Below, in pieces: positions 42,622-50,205 of a stretch of 56,730 bases of DNA (position 1 is its first letter; each line of letters opens with the position of its first letter). Below the pieces are notes generated by a model. It was not told where the DNA came from. It did not search any database and saw only the letters and a list, made by a program, of their open reading frames with translations. The translations under genes and the position numbers were made by a program. The stretch lies in the NCBI GenBank assembly GCA_029865225.1, contig JAOUHJ010000014.1, positions 1 to 56,730 of the forward strand, read 5' to 3'. The DNA comes from Nitrospira sp. (GTDB lineage Bacteria > Nitrospirota > Nitrospiria > Nitrospirales > Nitrospiraceae).

Positions 42622-42954
42622 GATTCCGGGCGGTTGAGCGGCCTGCTCGCTGGGTGACGGATCACCATTGCTGACAGAGAGTAAATGACCCTCCCCTCGT
42701 ATTCAACAAGGCGAATGGCTCCATCCAAAATGTTACCGAGCGATAGCTCTCATCCTCCGCCCGCATGGTGCGGGGCCCGAGGATGGTGGGGATGGAGGAA
42801 GGCAGAATGGCACCACGATTGTGACAGGAGTATAGAGTATCTGATGGTGCTATGGCAGTACGATTAGAAGGCAAGACGATTCGGCTGGTTTCGGCGCGAC
42901 CACCCGAAGCCGAGCTGCGTGGATTCACACAGGCTCGGCCTCGCTCCTGGCGGT
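42622..42954. other. Intergenic region, likely promoter of the YdbH operon
   Basis: About 330 bp between the first gene of the five-gene operon and a minus-strand microprotein gene. No convincing coding frame; a 49-codon plus-strand frame from 42850 lacks a ribosome site. I could not identify promoter boxes reliably. Confidence 0.4.
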
Positions 42955-43104
42955 CTATTGAGCCCTCTTGCGGCGTTGAGACCCGTCAACTGCCCGGATG
43001 AGCGCCGCTTTTGGCGTGAAGGTCTTCATGGTCAAGTAGGACAGCAGGAAGACCGTCAATAGGGGGCCCATTGCGAGCGACCCTTCAACTAGGCTATTCA
43101 CCAT
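42955..43104 (-). CDS. Small membrane protein (49 aa)
   Basis: A minus-strand ATG at 43104 with AGAGGTGACGC upstream opens a 49-codon frame ending TAG. The product starts MVNSLVEGSLAMGPLLTVFL, has one hydrophobic helix of about 18 residues, and ends in a basic tail (QRRKRAQ). The clear ribosome site and membrane-protein composition support a real gene. It is about 330 bp upstream of the YdbH-like gene on the same strand and could be a leader gene of that operon. Function unknown. Confidence 0.5.
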   Translation of the reverse strand: MVNSLVEGSLAMGPLLTVFLLSYLTMKTFTPKAALIRAVDGSQRRKRAQ

Positions 43105-43212
43105 GCGTCACCTCTTTCTGGACCGCCGTTCTCGCGGCCCTACTTCGTGAGATCCACGGCTGGGGAAAAAGATTCATTTCTTCTAGCTAGTCGAAATTCA
43201 GTGAGGCGATGG

Positions 43213-43731
43213 GTGGGGAAGAAACTGAGTGCGGGCATCTTGCTTTACCGCCGGAGTGGGCAAAGGTTGGAAGTGTTTCTCGTCCATCCGGGGGGACCCT
43301 ATTGGGCGAGGAAGGATCACGGGGCCTGGTCGATTCCAAAGGGCGAGCACGGTGAAGGCGAGGATGCCTTGGTCGCCGCGAAACGGGAGTTTGCCGAAGA
43401 AACCAGCTCTCAGGTGACGGGATCGTTTCACCCGCTGGCGTCATTGACTCAGCCGAGCGGGAAAGTGGTGTCGGCCTGGGCCGTGGAAGGTGATCTGGAT
43501 CCCGCGACCGTCAGGAGCAACAGTTTCTCGTTGGAATGGCCGCCGCGTTCCGGGAGGAGGCAGGAATTCCCCGAAGTCGATCGTGGAGCCTGGTTCGACA
43601 TTCCCGCGGCATACGTCAAGCTCCAGGCCGGACAGAGTGGTTTTCTCGATCGGCTACAAGCGCTGCTGAAGGAGAAGGTCGTCGCGAAGCACGAAGCGGC
43701 TGACGATCGCACAGTCAGGGAGTTGCGATAA
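43213..43731 (+). CDS. NUDIX hydrolase
   Basis: NUDIX enzymes hydrolyse nucleoside diphosphates linked to another moiety, often for housecleaning. The 172-residue product begins at GTG 43213 (GAGG about 7 nt upstream; GTG 43201 is an alternative). It opens with KKLSAGILLYRRSGQRLEVF. The NUDIX box is complete apart from one change: GEHGEGEDALVAAKREFAEE followed by TS, where the usual Gly of the box end is Ser. The flanking WSIPKGE and FPEVDRGAWFD segments match the group of NUDIX proteins that resemble Ap4A or mutT-like hydrolases. The catalytic REFAEE core is intact, so activity is expected. Substrate unknown. Confidence 0.9.
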   Translation: MGKKLSAGILLYRRSGQRLEVFLVHPGGPYWARKDHGAWSIPKGEHGEGEDALVAAKREFAEETSSQVTGSFHPLASLTQPSGKVVSAWAVEGDLDPATVRSNSFSLEWPPRSGRRQEFPEVDRGAWFDIPAAYVKLQAGQSGFLDRLQALLKEKVVAKHEAADDRTVRELR

Positions 43732-43796
43732 GGTCAGCGATACCACTTAGACAGACCAGGTGCAGGACCGCGACCATTCCTGCCAGGGTCTGGCGC

Positions 43797-44711
43797 TCAC
43801 CCCATCAGCAGGGTAGCCAGCTCAGGCAACCAGGGGAGCGTCACGACACCTAGGCAAATGGACAGCGCCACGATCGACGCGACCAGCTCTTCATCAAGGC
43901 CTGTTTCCGCGGCGAAGATGATGGAGTTGACAGCCGAGGGCATCGCGGCTATCAGCATCACGACCGCACGCTCCAGGCCGGTCAAGTCCAGCAGGAACAC
44001 TGTGGCGAAACCGAGCAACAGCCCACCTCCCATTCGCACTACCACCCCCAGTGTCGCCAATCGCACGCTCCGGCGCACTGCGGAGAAACTGATCGTCAGA
44101 CCGAGTACCAAACTGGCGAGGGGCGTGGTGGTCAGGTGTAATGGTGTGAGCAGACTGATCAGCAAGGGAGGCAGGTGATAGCCCGATAATTTCAACGTAA
44201 GGATGCAGGCCAGCGCCCAGAGGGGGGGAGAGGAGAGGAAGCGTAAGGTTGCCGATGTTGTAGTGAGAGAGTGTGCACCATGCCAGACGGCTAAGCCATA
44301 GAGGACCGTGAGAGTCAGCGTGGATTGACCGAGGTCGAAGAGCACGGCTTGAGTCAGGCCTTCTTTGCCGAACGTGGCGAGGATAACAGGAAAGGCAAAG
44401 TACACGGAATTAATTGAACTGGTGGCCAACAGAAACCCACCTTTCGTTTTACGGGGAAGCTGCAGCAGAAGGGCTAGGAACCAGGAACAGACCACCATTG
44501 GAAGGGTGATGAGACAGGCGGCTAACGGGAGTTTCCAAGCTGTCTGTGCAAGTGGTACAGGATCCAGGGATACGAGGATTGTCGCTGGTAGACTCGCGGA
44601 GAACACAAACGTCGACAACCGTTCAGTGTGGCTCTTGGTCAGCACTGCCCACGATCGAAGGAAGGCTCCGAAGATGAAGATCGCGATGAAGGCCTGAAGA
44701 GAAAGCGGCAT
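43797..44711 (-). CDS. AEC-family transporter (auxin efflux carrier superfamily)
   Basis: This inner-membrane carrier of organic anions has 304 residues and about ten hydrophobic segments, the family layout. The first helix AFIAIFIFGAFLRSWAVLTK, the Asn/Ser-bearing crossover SSINSVYFAFPVILATFGKE, and the second-half crossover region AMPSAVNSIIFAAETGLDEE match the inverted-repeat structure, with conserved NSI/NSV motifs in each half. The C-terminal segment is LVASIVALSICLGVVTLPWL. It is convergent with the NUDIX gene. The substrate cannot be inferred from the neighbours. Confidence 0.88.
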   Translation of the reverse strand: MPLSLQAFIAIFIFGAFLRSWAVLTKSHTERLSTFVFSASLPATILVSLDPVPLAQTAWKLPLAACLITLPMVVCSWFLALLLQLPRKTKGGFLLATSSINSVYFAFPVILATFGKEGLTQAVLFDLGQSTLTLTVLYGLAVWHGAHSLTTTSATLRFLSSPPLWALACILTLKLSGYHLPPLLISLLTPLHLTTTPLASLVLGLTISFSAVRRSVRLATLGVVVRMGGGLLLGFATVFLLDLTGLERAVVMLIAAMPSAVNSIIFAAETGLDEELVASIVALSICLGVVTLPWLPELATLLMG

Positions 44712-44969
44712 GATGGCTGATGGATCAGAAGGGCATGATGCCTTCCTTATGTGGAAGATACAACCGGTTCAACCAAGAAGATTCGAACCTACCTCAAGCT
44801 CTTTATGAGTCCAACTACAACTCCAGAAAGTCCACATACCTCCGTTCCACACCATGAGGCAGAGGTGCTGAACAGACGGTCAGGATGATACCATCGCCGA
44901 TGACTCCGATCGTGCCATGGCTTATGAGAGGTGGGCATGGTCATCCATTAGAGAAGGGACGAATAAGGG

Positions 44970-46142
44970 ATGGACGGAACAGCACGACGATTCTTTGCCC
45001 CCTGCCCGCGGGGCTTGGAGGGGGTGCTTGAGCAGGAACTTCATGATCTCGGTGTCCCGGCCACATCAAGGACCGACGGCGGCGTCGGTTTCACCGCCCC
45101 CTGGTCGACGATGTATTGGGTCAATCTCAAGAGTCACATCGCCAGCCGTGTCCTCTGGGAACTCGGACGCAGCACCTATAACACGGAGGATGACGTCTAT
45201 CGCGCAGCCTATGCGCTCCCCTGGCCCGACTGGTTTGCGCCCTCGCAGACGATTAAAGTAAAAGTCAGCGCGCGCCGCTGCTCACTTCCCAGTCTGGATT
45301 TTCTCACCCTCCGGATCAAAGACGCCGTGTGCGACAAGTTCGTCGCCACGCGCCAGCGACGGCCCAGCGTCGATACGGAACGACCGCACATCAAGCTGGA
45401 CGCCTTTTTCGATCAGAGCACCGTCACCTTCTATCTGGACACTTCCGGCGAGCCGCTCTTCAAACGGGGCTACCGGATTGCGTCCGTTGAAGCGCCGTTG
45501 CGGGAAAATTTGGCGGCGGGGATTCTGAAACTCGCCGGCTGGACGCCGAATGACGTGCTGCTCGATCCCATGTGCGGGGGCGGGACCATCGCGCTTGAAG
45601 CCGCGTTGATGGCCCGCCGGATTCCGCCCGGTATTGCCCGGCGCTTTGCCTTCGAGCGGCTGCTGATCCACGATGCCAAACTCTGGGGCCGTCTGCGCGA
45701 AGCGGCGCTCGCCAAACGATTGGCCGAAGTTCCCGCCGCCATCTACGCGTCGGATCATGATCCCCCCGCGGTGAAGATTGCGCAGCGGGCGTTTCAGGGG
45801 GCGGGGGTCGTGGTCGATGTTCGGTTGAAACAGAGCGATATTCTGGATCTGGAAGCCCCGGCGGACCAGGGCATTATGTTCATCAACCCGCCCTACGGGG
45901 TTCGCTTGAGTCACACCGACGAACTGGCCTCGCTTTATCCCAAGCTGGGCGATTGGCTCAAACAGCGGTTCGCCGGATGGCGGGCCTATGTACTCACGGC
46001 CGACGCCCGCGTGCCGAAACTCATCGGCCTCGCCCCGTCAAAACGCATCCCGCTCTTCAACGGCGACCTGGAATGTCGGCTGTATGAATTCGTCATCGTC
46101 CCGGGTGGCGCCCGACGGCGGCTTGGGGCGAGGCAAGCCTGA
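44970..46142 (+). CDS. THUMP-domain class I SAM RNA methyltransferase (RlmL/TrmN-like)
   Basis: This predicted rRNA guanine-N2 or tRNA methyltransferase has 390 residues. A THUMP RNA-binding domain covers about 10-160 (FFAPCPRGLEGVLEQELHDL). The catalytic UPF0020 domain has motif I in LLDPMCGGGTIALEAALMAR, an acidic SAM contact in YASDHDPPAVKIAQ and the catalytic NPPY in MFINPPYGVRLSHTDEL. The last 33 codons (46042-46140) are duplicated 801 bp downstream. By eye its third codon positions are richer in G and C than those of its neighbours, hinting that this allele was brought in by recombination. The start ATG 44970 follows AAGGG at about 5 nt. Confidence 0.9.
   Translation: MDGTARRFFAPCPRGLEGVLEQELHDLGVPATSRTDGGVGFTAPWSTMYWVNLKSHIASRVLWELGRSTYNTEDDVYRAAYALPWPDWFAPSQTIKVKVSARRCSLPSLDFLTLRIKDAVCDKFVATRQRRPSVDTERPHIKLDAFFDQSTVTFYLDTSGEPLFKRGYRIASVEAPLRENLAAGILKLAGWTPNDVLLDPMCGGGTIALEAALMARRIPPGIARRFAFERLLIHDAKLWGRLREAALAKRLAEVPAAIYASDHDPPAVKIAQRAFQGAGVVVDVRLKQSDILDLEAPADQGIMFINPPYGVRLSHTDELASLYPKLGDWLKQRFAGWRAYVLTADARVPKLIGLAPSKRIPLFNGDLECRLYEFVIVPGGARRRLGARQA
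46042..46140 (+). repeat. Direct repeat, left copy (3' end of methyltransferase)
   Basis: This stretch inside the methyltransferase gene is repeated at 46843-46941, at a constant offset of 801 bp. A central block of more than 30 bases is identical except for one position, and other differences are mainly third codon positions. The two copies bracket the PIN/Phd-type toxin-antitoxin pair. Confidence 0.85.
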
Positions 46143-46175
46143 CTTGAGATCCTCAATCATGGATGATGAGTGTGG

Positions 46176-46562
46176 CTACCAGCGAGTTCGAACCGGATAT
46201 TGAGTGATCAGTGGGTCCGGTGTCAGGAGCAGGCAATCATGTTCGATGGCCTGGCAGATGAGCATCCGATCAAATGGATCCCGATGCAGAGCCGGAAGTT
46301 TGTGAAGATGAAGGACGGCTCGTTCGTTGAGCGGAAGCGCCGCAATCCCGTGTCGCTCCCGTTGCTCAACGATGAATCGCTCGATCGCGCTCGGCAGCGG
46401 TAGCTTGCCGAGCGCATACTTCACGGAGATTTCCCAGACAGACACCGCGCTGAGTAACATTTCGTTCGCAGGATTCGTGAAGATCTCCTTCGCGGTGGGA
46501 GACAGTTCTTTCGCTCCAGCGATGATCCACAAGAACGTACACGTGTCGAGCAGGCACCTCAC
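46176..46562 (-). CDS. PIN-domain ribonuclease toxin (VapC-like)
   Basis: This toxin of 128 residues is predicted to cleave RNA when freed from its antitoxin. The PIN acidic residues are in place: Asp6 in LLDTCTFLW, Glu44 in SVWEISVK, Asp95 and Asp98 in HRDPFDRMLI, and Asp116 in LLTPD. This places it in the common PIN subgroup paired with Phd-type antitoxins. The start overlaps the antitoxin stop by four bases, so the pair is coupled with antitoxin first. It lies antisense to and just beyond the methyltransferase gene, within the repeat-bounded segment. Confidence 0.9.
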   Translation of the reverse strand: MRCLLDTCTFLWIIAGAKELSPTAKEIFTNPANEMLLSAVSVWEISVKYALGKLPLPSAIERFIVEQRERHGIAALPLNERAVLHLHKLPALHRDPFDRMLICQAIEHDCLLLTPDPLITQYPVRTRW

Positions 46563-46804
46563 CCGTGCGGGCCTTCGAACGCTTCGAGCAGTTCGTCAGG
46601 CAGAGGTTCGAAAAAGGAATGGGGGACGGAGAATCGGCCCTTGGCTAGGCCGATCGGACGAGGCTGAACCGGATGTTCCGGCAAGGCCATGATCTCTGCA
46701 ACCGGATGATTGCGTTTGCATAGCAGAATCCGCTCTCCCGCCTTCAGCTTCGCCAGATACTTCGAAAGGTGAGTCTTGGCTTCATGAATGTTCAACTTAA
46801 TCAT
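46559..46804 (-). CDS. Phd/YefM-type antitoxin
   Basis: The 81-residue antitoxin neutralises the PIN toxin and should bind its own promoter. The N-terminal Phd fold is clear: MIKLNIHEAKTHLSKYLAKL, then GERILLCKRNHPVAEIMAL. The Pro-rich C-terminus (EHPVQPRPIGLAKGRFSVPH) would wrap the toxin. It overlaps the toxin gene by four bases. The upstream region, about 46805-46842, is short and borders the right copy of the direct repeat, so the promoter lies close to the repeat junction. Confidence 0.88.
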   Translation of the reverse strand: MIKLNIHEAKTHLSKYLAKLKAGERILLCKRNHPVAEIMALPEHPVQPRPIGLAKGRFSVPHSFFEPLPDELLEAFEGPHG

Positions 46805-46841
46805 GGCTAAAGACTAGACCAGGAAGTGAACTAAGTCAACC

Positions 46842-46943
46842 CAACGGATTCCCCTTCTCAACGGCGACCTGGAATGTCGGCTGTACGAATTCGTCATCGT
46901 CCCAGGCGGCGCCCGACGGAGGCTTGGGATGCAGAAAGCGTAA
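46842..46943 (+). pseudogene. Remnant of a methyltransferase 3' end
   Basis: A 33-codon fragment with its own stop (TAA at 46941-46943) encodes QRIPLLNGDLECRLYEFVIV and then PGGARRRLGMQKA. It matches the last residues of the intact methyltransferase ending at 46142, with mostly synonymous differences. It has no start and is a stranded gene end. The right copy of the direct repeat (46843-46941) lies within it. It shows that the preceding segment replaced or interrupted an earlier allele of the same gene. Confidence 0.8.
46843..46941 (+). repeat. Direct repeat, right copy
   Basis: Right partner of the repeat at 46042-46140, lying within the methyltransferase remnant. Together they define an 801-bp unit holding the toxin-antitoxin pair. 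Confidence 0.85.
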
Positions 46944-47020
46944 TGCCATTGGATCAAGCAACTGCCAATGTTGACAGAACCGAGCCTCGAACGTAGGCTG
47001 TGGCATTAACGGAGATTCAC

Positions 47021-47341
47021 ATGCAGGCAGTGTCCCGCCTCACCGCGCAACGAAGACTTCGCCGATACAGTGATGCCTTGAAGCAACAACTGCCCATGCT
47101 CAGGAGGCGTTTCCACGTCCAGTATCTCGGCCTCTTCGGTTCGTATGTTCAGGGCACTCCCCGGAGGCACAGTGCTCTCGACATCCTGGTGGACTTTTCG
47201 AAAACACCGAGCTTGTTCGAGTTCATCGAGCTTGAAGACTATTTGTCGGACCTCTTAGGCATCAAGGTCGACCTCGTCATGAAGGGCACGCTCAAGCCAC
47301 TGATCGGTCGCCGTATTCTCGACGAGGTCGTCGGGCTGTGA
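47021..47341 (+). CDS. mntA: MNT-type minimal nucleotidyltransferase (MntA antitoxin-like)
   Basis: The protein has 106 residues from ATG 47021 (ACGGAGATTCAC upstream); a GTG at 47000 is the alternative. The nucleotidyltransferase motif GSYVQGTPRRHSALDILVDF shows the Gly-Ser pair and two acidic residues of the catalytic triad, followed by a later Asp in IKVDLVMKG. MntA proteins AMPylate and silence the HEPN toxin HepT. The next gene overlaps by four bases and encodes a HEPN-like protein, as expected for this pair, but that partner is truncated. Catalytic residues look intact. Confidence 0.85.
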   Translation: MQAVSRLTAQRRLRRYSDALKQQLPMLRRRFHVQYLGLFGSYVQGTPRRHSALDILVDFSKTPSLFEFIELEDYLSDLLGIKVDLVMKGTLKPLIGRRILDEVVGL

Positions 47342-47559
47342 CGCGCAAAGGCGAGTTTCTCGATTATCTCACCGACATCCGGGATGCCACACAACATATC
47401 TCAGGGTTCATCGCGGGCATGGCCTGGGAGGAGTTTGCTCAGGATCAGAAAACCAGGTATGCCGTAGTCAGAGCGTTCGAGATCATCGGTGAAGCAGCAA
47501 AGAAGATTCCACCTGCCGTGCGCAAGCGGCATGTGAACGTTCCGTGGAAACAGCGGTAA
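47338..47559 (+). pseudogene. Truncated HEPN-domain protein (HepT toxin-like)
   Basis: The frame encodes 73 residues matching the first two thirds of HepT/DUF86 toxins: GEFLDYLTDIRDATQHISGF, then RYAVVRAFEIIGEAAKKIPP and NVPWKQR before the stop. Full members are about 110 residues and carry the RNase motif R-x4-6-H (MRDxLIH-like) after the PW segment. Here that part is missing because the frame stops at 47559 and the next gene begins 2 bp later. The toxin active site is therefore absent. Probably a decayed or recombined toxin gene next to an intact-looking antitoxin. Confidence 0.7.
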
Positions 47560-47560
47560 C

Positions 47561-47842
47561 ATGTCAAACAAAGCACGGCGTTCTACAGATCTTCCCAAAG
47601 CAGCGGTGGAGGCGTTACGGCGTGGGAACTTGATCGAAGCGATCAAGGTGGTTCGTCAGGAGCGGAATATCGGGTTCAAAGAGGCCAAGGAAGTGGTCGA
47701 GATCCATATCGCCTCTCAGCCGGCGCTCAAGAAGAAGATGGACAAGGTGCTTGTCACAGCGCAGCAGAAATTTGTCCGCTGGATGGTTGGATTTCTGGTA
47801 TTTGCCGTTGGCGTGGTACTACTCGTGATGCTGGGAAGGTGA
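47561..47842 (+). CDS. L7/L12-C-terminal-like membrane-anchored protein (paralogue 1)
   Basis: The 93-residue protein has an N-terminal helical domain resembling the ribosomal protein L7/L12 C-terminal fold: LPKAAVEALRRGNLIEAIKV, then VRQERNIGFKEAKEVVEIHI. A single C-terminal transmembrane helix follows (VGFLVFAVGVVLLVMLG). The soluble part faces the cytoplasm. A second protein with the same order is encoded at 49921-50205. The ATG follows the truncated HEPN stop by 2 bp, which is a recombination or coupling joint. Role unknown; such L12-like segments often mediate protein binding. Confidence 0.7.
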   Translation: MSNKARRSTDLPKAAVEALRRGNLIEAIKVVRQERNIGFKEAKEVVEIHIASQPALKKKMDKVLVTAQQKFVRWMVGFLVFAVGVVLLVMLGR

Positions 47843-48215
47843 ATCAGCGATCGTTCACAACGGCGAGACCTTCTACCTGGTCCTCGGGAATATTCTTCAA
47901 CTCATTGTGGTGGACCCGCCGATCCTCGAATTGCTCTATTCCCTCAGGAAATCCATTATCCTCGTTTCATTCGGCGAAGCTGGGCGTGTTGTGCGATCGA
48001 CTTACGGAAGAAGATGTTCGTGAATCTCGCGCAGCAGTCAACGCTTTCTGTGAGGTCAGAGACAAGATGAGATGGATACCCAGCAGGTTTTGCAGTACAC
48101 TGACTCCCCTCAATTGGGCAACGGAAAATTAACGTCGTACGAAGGGCTATTTCGTACACGGGGCATCATTCACGTTTCTTTAGAACAGACGATCGAGCGC
48201 CAGAGGAGGCAGCAG
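47843..48215. other. Intergenic region, no gene
   Basis: About 370 bp without a convincing frame. It ends in the AGAGGAGG ribosome site of the ferritin-like gene. I looked for the missing HEPN C-terminus here and did not find it. Confidence 0.4.
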
Positions 48216-48671
48216 ATGAACGGACAAGACACACAACGGGCGGTAGAGATTCTCAACCGAATTATGGAGCACGAGTTGGCCGGAGTGGTGCGCTATACCC
48301 ATTATTCGCTCATGATCTACGGCTATAACCGCATTCCTATCGTGTCGTGGCTCAAAAGTAATGCGAATGAGAGTCTTGCCCATGCGCATAAAGCCGGAGA
48401 ACTGGTCACCTTACTCGGTGGGCACCCGTCGCTAAAAATTGGGACGCTCTTGGAAACCGAGAAGCATGATGTGGGGGATATTCTGCGGGAAAGCTTGGAG
48501 CACGAGAAGGGTGCCATCGAAGCCTATTATGAACTGCTGAAAATTTCTGAAGGAAAGTCCGTCTTGTTGGAAGAATTTGCACGAGAGATGATCGTAGGTG
48601 AAGAGCTGCACCTTGACGAGGTGAACAAGATGCTGCGTAAGTCCGGTGATGTCGAGCCATTTCGCTCCTAA
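48216..48671 (+). CDS. Ferritin-like diiron protein (bacterioferritin family)
   Basis: The 151-residue four-helix-bundle protein has diiron-type residues: RIMEHELAGVVRYTHYSLMI, then NANESLAHAHKAGELVTLLG, then ESLEHEKGAIEAYYELLK, then EMIVGEELHLDEVNKML. Ligand-like Glu and His occur in each helix, so iron binding is expected. It could store iron, oxidise it or handle oxidative stress. The ATG at 48216 follows AGAGGAGG 6 nt upstream; the upstream frame from 48072 is not protein-like. Stands alone. Confidence 0.85.
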   Translation: MNGQDTQRAVEILNRIMEHELAGVVRYTHYSLMIYGYNRIPIVSWLKSNANESLAHAHKAGELVTLLGGHPSLKIGTLLETEKHDVGDILRESLEHEKGAIEAYYELLKISEGKSVLLEEFAREMIVGEELHLDEVNKMLRKSGDVEPFRS

Positions 48672-48761
48672 TCCTGCAAGCAGTCGGGAAAGACAATAGT
48701 TCCAACAATACCGTTCCCCTCATCGCATGGCGGGTGATGTGCTTCGTTGATGGAGGTGCCG

Positions 48762-49343
48762 ATGGGACGATGTGGCAAGGTGACAGCGAGTATTGGTCTA
48801 GGTCTGGTCTTGTGCTTGGTGTTGGTGGTGGGGGTAGTGTCGGCCAAGGTGCAGGTGCTATCGGAGACAACGTTGTTGGTGGGGGGAAAAAAAGTGACGG
48901 GACATAACGAGCTGGCCACTCATCCGATGGTGAAAGGCCTACTCGCGGCATTTGACCGCGCGGAATCGGCATTGAAGAAGGAAGATCTCAATGCTCTGAT
49001 GCAGTTCTATGCGCCGACCTATGACTATCATGGATTGAAAGCGAACGATGTACGGCGAATCTGGGGTGAGGTATTCGAGCACTACAAGGCTCTGGAATCA
49101 CTTCATCTGTTCTCCGATATCAAGATCACGCAGGAGGACAATGAGCTTCATGCGGAGGTCACCTGCACCGGTGGGTTGTATGGAACCGACGAACGCAGTG
49201 GGAACCGCATCACACTCGACAGCTGGTTTCGTGAGGTTCATTACCTGGTGAAGGTAGATGGTGTGTGGCGATTTCTCGGAAATGCCGGTGAGGTACCGAC
49301 CGGTGCACCCTTTGCCTCGGTGCCACATCACCCACTGTTCTGA
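48762..49343 (+). CDS. Exported SnoaL/NTF2-like protein
   Basis: The 193-residue protein has a signal peptide (ASIGLGLVLCLVLVVGVVSA) and an NTF2-like cone-fold domain of about 70-180. This includes LLAAFDRAESALKKEDLNAL, MQFYAPTYDYHGLKANDVRR and a WRFLGNAGE closing strand. The ATG at 48762 has GGAGG 5 nt upstream. The family covers small enzymes and binding domains, so a function cannot be assigned. It is exported, and its 3' end overlaps the convergent membrane-protein gene by 16 bp. Confidence 0.7.
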   Translation: MGRCGKVTASIGLGLVLCLVLVVGVVSAKVQVLSETTLLVGGKKVTGHNELATHPMVKGLLAAFDRAESALKKEDLNALMQFYAPTYDYHGLKANDVRRIWGEVFEHYKALESLHLFSDIKITQEDNELHAEVTCTGGLYGTDERSGNRITLDSWFREVHYLVKVDGVWRFLGNAGEVPTGAPFASVPHHPLF

Positions 49344-49771
49344 TGCATCGTGTCATTGTGAAACGATGCCTCTCGGAGTCGAGCGGTTATAGTCGGCATG
49401 ACCGCGAAGAATAAGAGGCTCATGTAGTAGGCAGTACCGGAAATAGGATCGCGGTTGAAAAAGACTCCCGCGGGTGACATTCCCCGGAGCAAGACCCCGA
49501 CAGCCAGGTCGGCCATCAGCACAAGCCCCATGGCAATGAATCCAATCGCCAAGGTTAAAGATGACCCGGGGTGATCGAGCCGGTGCACGACGATCCATCG
49601 GGCTGACATAACGATGACGACCAGCATTACCGGTATCTCCCAGAGCTCCGCCCTTCTTTCTCCGAGCAGCGGAACCAGGAAGAGAACTCGTCCCGTTCCC
49701 AGCATGAACCCCGCACCAAACACCACAAGGAAATAAAACACCCCTGTCTTGAGTATCTGCACAAGCCCCAT
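49328..49771 (-). CDS. Hypothetical inner-membrane protein (four helices)
   Basis: The 147-residue protein has about four transmembrane segments: LKTGVFYFLVVFGAGFMLGT, ELWEIPVMLVVIVMSARWIV, LTLAIGFIAMGLVLMADLAV, and GTAYYMSLLFFAVMPTITA. I do not recognise a named family. It is convergent with the NTF2-like gene, overlapping it by 16 bp. The start has weak ribosome-site support (GAGG close to the ATG). Confidence 0.65.
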   Translation of the reverse strand: MGLVQILKTGVFYFLVVFGAGFMLGTGRVLFLVPLLGERRAELWEIPVMLVVIVMSARWIVVHRLDHPGSSLTLAIGFIAMGLVLMADLAVGVLLRGMSPAGVFFNRDPISGTAYYMSLLFFAVMPTITARLREASFHNDTMHQNSG

Positions 49772-49920
49772 GCCTCATGATACGGGGGGGCAGTCGAAAA
49801 GGTGTAGTGGGGAGCGACGGGTGGGACGAATGCTGCCGTACCTCGCGCGATGATTGTGTTTCGGCGCCATCGAAATCAGGAAGACGCGGGCAGTGTGTTT
49901 CTGGTACACTCCCCTTCATT

Positions 49921-50205
49921 ATGAGTGAAGGAACTATTCAGCAGACTCTTCCCAAGAAGGCATTGGAAGCGCTGTCGCAAGGCGATAGGGAGGACGCGAT
50001 CAAGCAGGTCATGCTTGAAGGAAACCTCAGTCGGGAGGATGCGAGGGAGGTGGTCGCAAGTTTTCTGCTGACGCAACCTTCTCTGCTTCGGAGAATGAAG
50101 GACACTCAGTCCGAGACCAAATGGGGGCTCATGCGTTGGCTGATCCTGCTCCAGGCCATCGTGGTCGCTATTGGGTACTTCCTCTTTTTTCGAGACCAGT
50201 GGTGA
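49921..50205 (+). CDS. L7/L12-C-terminal-like membrane-anchored protein (paralogue 2)
   Basis: The 94-residue protein is related to the one at 47561-47842: a helical L12-like part (TLPKKALEALSQGDREDAIK, then NLSREDAREVVASFLL) and a C-terminal transmembrane helix (RWLILLQAIVVAIGYFLFF). The start is chosen so that LPKK aligns with LPKA of the paralogue; the ribosome site is weak. Both have QP at the end of the L12-like part. Role unknown. Confidence 0.65.
   Translation: MSEGTIQQTLPKKALEALSQGDREDAIKQVMLEGNLSREDAREVVASFLLTQPSLLRRMKDTQSETKWGLMRWLILLQAIVVAIGYFLFFRDQW

Noticed and set aside
44776-44795. GATTCGAACC resembling a tRNA T-loop in the region before the methyltransferase
   Set aside because: No acceptor, D or anticodon arms can be drawn around it.
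46183-46200. GAGTTCGAACCGG resembling a tRNA T-loop
   Set aside because: Flanking bases do not form a T-stem or cloverleaf; the stretch is the coding end of the PIN toxin gene.
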